From Desulfobulbaceae bacterium (GTDB lineage: Bacteria; Desulfobacterota; Desulfobulbia; Desulfobulbales; Desulfocapsaceae), in NCBI GenBank assembly GCA_024640625.1, contig JAHEER010000025.1:1-44175 (forward strand): 44,175 nucleotides of DNA. The letters are read 5' to 3'. Below, piece by piece: positions 42,720 through 44,175 of the stretch. Below the pieces are notes generated by a model, which had not been told where the DNA came from, did no database searches, and saw only the letters and a list, made by a program, of their open reading frames with translations. The position numbers and the translations under genes are program-made. Within the stretch, counting starts at the first letter, position 1, and every line of letters begins with the position of its first letter.

Positions 42720-43385
42720 TCATTGGGCGAAGAGCGATTCCAGCTCTCCAGGGGTGAGATCTGTTAAACGTTCGACAACGATATCGGCCTGTTGAAGATC
42801 TTCTTTTGGATGGGTTGTGCAGACGGCAATACATTTCATGCCACCCCGCCGTGCAGCCTCGACACCTACCGTCGCGTCTTCGATGACCAGGCAGTCGCCG
42901 GGGGGTATAGCCAGCCGCTCTGCAGCCAGAAGGAAGGTTGCGGGGTCAGGTTTCCCGGCAAGGTTCGAGCCGGATACCAGCGCGTGAAACATATCTCTGA
43001 AACCAAGCTCGTCGACGATCGCATCAATATTTTCCGGCGGCGCCGAGGAAGCCACTGCCTGGCTTACCCCGGCGTCAAAGAATCGTTGAAGCAGGTCGGT
43101 TACGCCAGGAAGCGGCTCCACGCTGCCCTTGATGTCCTGCCTGAAGAGCTCTTCCTTCAACCCGGCGATGCGCTCAACTTCGTGGTCGGTGGCGGCGCGA
43201 TTAAAGAGCAGAGACAAAATTCCCCTGTTGTTCATTCCAAATGTCTTATGAAAAAACTCTTTCGAAATAGAAATCCCATTCTGCTCCAGAGCTCTTTGCC
43301 AGGAGATGTAGTGCGCTTCTCCACTGTCGGTTATGACACCGTCCATATCCCAGAGCACCCCGATGGGGCGATCGATCTCTAGCAT
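42720..43385 (-). CDS. HAD-superfamily hydrolase (beta-phosphoglucomutase-like)
   Basis: A 221-residue HAD phosphatase/phosphomutase. The catalytic motif DMDGVITDSG supplies the nucleophile Asp13 and Asp15. The cap-domain and motif II region (VASSAPPENID), motif III lysine in AGKPDPATFLLAAERL and motif IV VIEDATVGVEAARRGG follow. It resembles beta-phosphoglucomutase and sugar-phosphate phosphatases. The start at 43385 has AAGGATGA upstream; an open extension of 40 codons lacks support. It lies downstream of and in the same direction as transaldolase, 201 bases away, which hints at sugar-phosphate metabolism. Confidence 0.9.
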   Translation of the reverse strand: MLEIDRPIGVLWDMDGVITDSGEAHYISWQRALEQNGISISKEFFHKTFGMNNRGILSLLFNRAATDHEVERIAGLKEELFRQDIKGSVEPLPGVTDLLQRFFDAGVSQAVASSAPPENIDAIVDELGFRDMFHALVSGSNLAGKPDPATFLLAAERLAIPPGDCLVIEDATVGVEAARRGGMKCIAVCTTHPKEDLQQADIVVERLTDLTPGELESLFAQ

Positions 43386-43586
43386 CGCTTCATCCTTTTT
43401 CCTAAAATTTATGATCCAAATGTAGAGAACACAGAGAGTGCGGTTGCACAATGGTTTTTCAGGAGCGAAGGAACACAGCCCCCGCACCAATTTGACATCG
43501 TTCACAGATCTCGCCCTGTGGCCTCGCAGCGGCCGGTCAACGTTTAGGGATCACATAGAAAAACGAATTGACAGCGAGTTCCGCGC

Positions 43587-44175
43587 TTAGGGCGCCATTC
43601 GTTCCTTGATGAAATTTTCAAGTTTAATTAAATCGCTGCTGAAATTGCGAATACCCTCCGCCAGTTTTTCAGTCGCCATCGCATCCTCGTTGAGCATGAA
43701 GCGAAAGGTAGTTTCATCCAGGTGGAGCTGATCAATTTCATCATTTTGCGACATGTCAGGATACAGTCGCCGAGCAAGCGGCGTCTGGTCCTTGCTCAGA
43801 TCTTCGAGAAAATGGGGACCGATGGTTAAACGGTCACACCCGGCAAGCTGCTCAATTTCGCCGGTGTTTCTGAAGCTTGCTCCCATTATTACCGTCCGGT
43901 AGTTGAACTTTTTATAATAGCGGTAGATGTTGGTAACCGAGATCACGCCGGGATCATCCTCCGCTGCATATTCCTTACCCTCGTTTTTCTTGTACCAGTC
44001 GAGTATACGGCCGACAAACGGTGAGATCAGAAATACCCCGGCCTCGGCACAGGCGACCGCCTGGGAAAAACCGAACAACAGGGTCAAATTGCAGTTAATG
44101 CCTTCCTGCTCGAGCGTCTCGGCGGCTCTTATCCCTTCCCAGGTGGAGGCGATCTTAATCAGGATCCTGTCTTTT
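43587..44175 (-). CDS. tal: Transaldolase (5' part beyond window)
   Basis: The C-terminal 195 residues of transaldolase. The segment [11 protein letters not shown] holds the Schiff-base lysine (Lys132 of E. coli TalB). [37 protein letters not shown] and the final helices agree with the TalB class. It moves a dihydroxyacetone unit between sugar phosphates in the non-oxidative pentose phosphate pathway. The gene is cut by the right edge of the window; its start and the remaining part cannot be seen. Confidence 0.93.
   Translation of the reverse strand, partial: KDRILIKIASTWEGIRAAETLEQEGINCNLTLLFGFSQAVACAEAGVFLISPFVGRILDWYKKNEGKEYAAEDDPGVISVTNIYRYYKKFNYRTVIMGASFRNTGEIEQLAGCDRLTIGPHFLEDLSKDQTPLARRLYPDMSQNDEIDQLHLDETTFRFMLNEDAMATEKLAEGIRNFSSDLIKLENFIKERMAP

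Noticed and set aside
1..44175. CRISPR arrays, rRNA, tRNA, phage or plasmid cores
   Set aside because: No spaced direct-repeat array, rRNA signature, complete tRNA fold, integrase, capsid or replication gene was seen.

Overview
This window reads like chromosome from a Gram-negative, probably anaerobic bacterium of the Desulfobacterota (sulfate-reducer type, possibly Desulfobulbales). That placement is inference from gene content: a PrkA/YeaH/SpoVR operon with two PrkA-like ATPases, a DUF169 protein, a URO-D/corrinoid fusion methyltransferase, a Tat-exported molybdenum hydroxylase, a DUF362 Tat protein and small proteins typical of that group. There are no rRNA or tRNA genes, no CRISPR array and no intact transposase. 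One small MITE-like element lies at 24018-24173. The window cuts a gene at each end: a second PrkA-like ATPase on the left and transaldolase on the right.

Layout. 1-5711 is a leftward stress/starvation kinase operon in the order prkA, DUF444 (yeaH), spoVR, prkA-like. 5908-8086 is a leftward membrane-quality pair, long NfeD protease plus slipin. 8307-9390 holds a YbaK-type deacylase and an unknown winged-helix-like protein with a very good sigma-54 promoter. 9642-12961 is a translationally coupled ATP-grasp ligase and CocE-type hydrolase, an attractive uncharacterised synthesis/cleavage pair. 13388-15474 carries a PAS-LuxR regulator, an alpha/beta hydrolase and a small membrane protein. 15469-16971 is Ppx/GppA. 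17468-20661 holds a two-subunit Mo hydroxylase (IorA/IorB type) and a tethered coiled-coil protein.

20783-25507 is a patchy, more AT-rich accessory stretch with a secreted small protein, DUF169, a hypothetical, a glutaminyl cyclase, the MITE, a four-Cys mini-protein, and a 68-residue protein with a long structured leader. 25745-34104 is more GC-rich: an unrecognised 456-residue protein with its own terminator, a class A PBP, a phosphate-uptake operon (DUF47 then Pit) behind Pho-box-like repeats, a striking P-loop/FHA/PPP-phosphatase fusion, and an Ogt-type DNA repair protein. 34148-44175 holds the URO-D/corrinoid fusion, an EamA exporter, a periplasmic TonB-C protein, RsgA, two tiny membrane proteins, a DUF6599-like/DUF362 exported pair, a HAD phosphatase and transaldolase.

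The strongest leads for undescribed biology are the P-loop/FHA/PPP fusion (31384-33477), the ATP-grasp/CocE couple (9642-12961), the dual-PrkA operon (1-5711) and the fused methyltransferase/corrinoid protein (34148-36118). Functional assignments come from motifs and family recognition alone, since no database search was possible.
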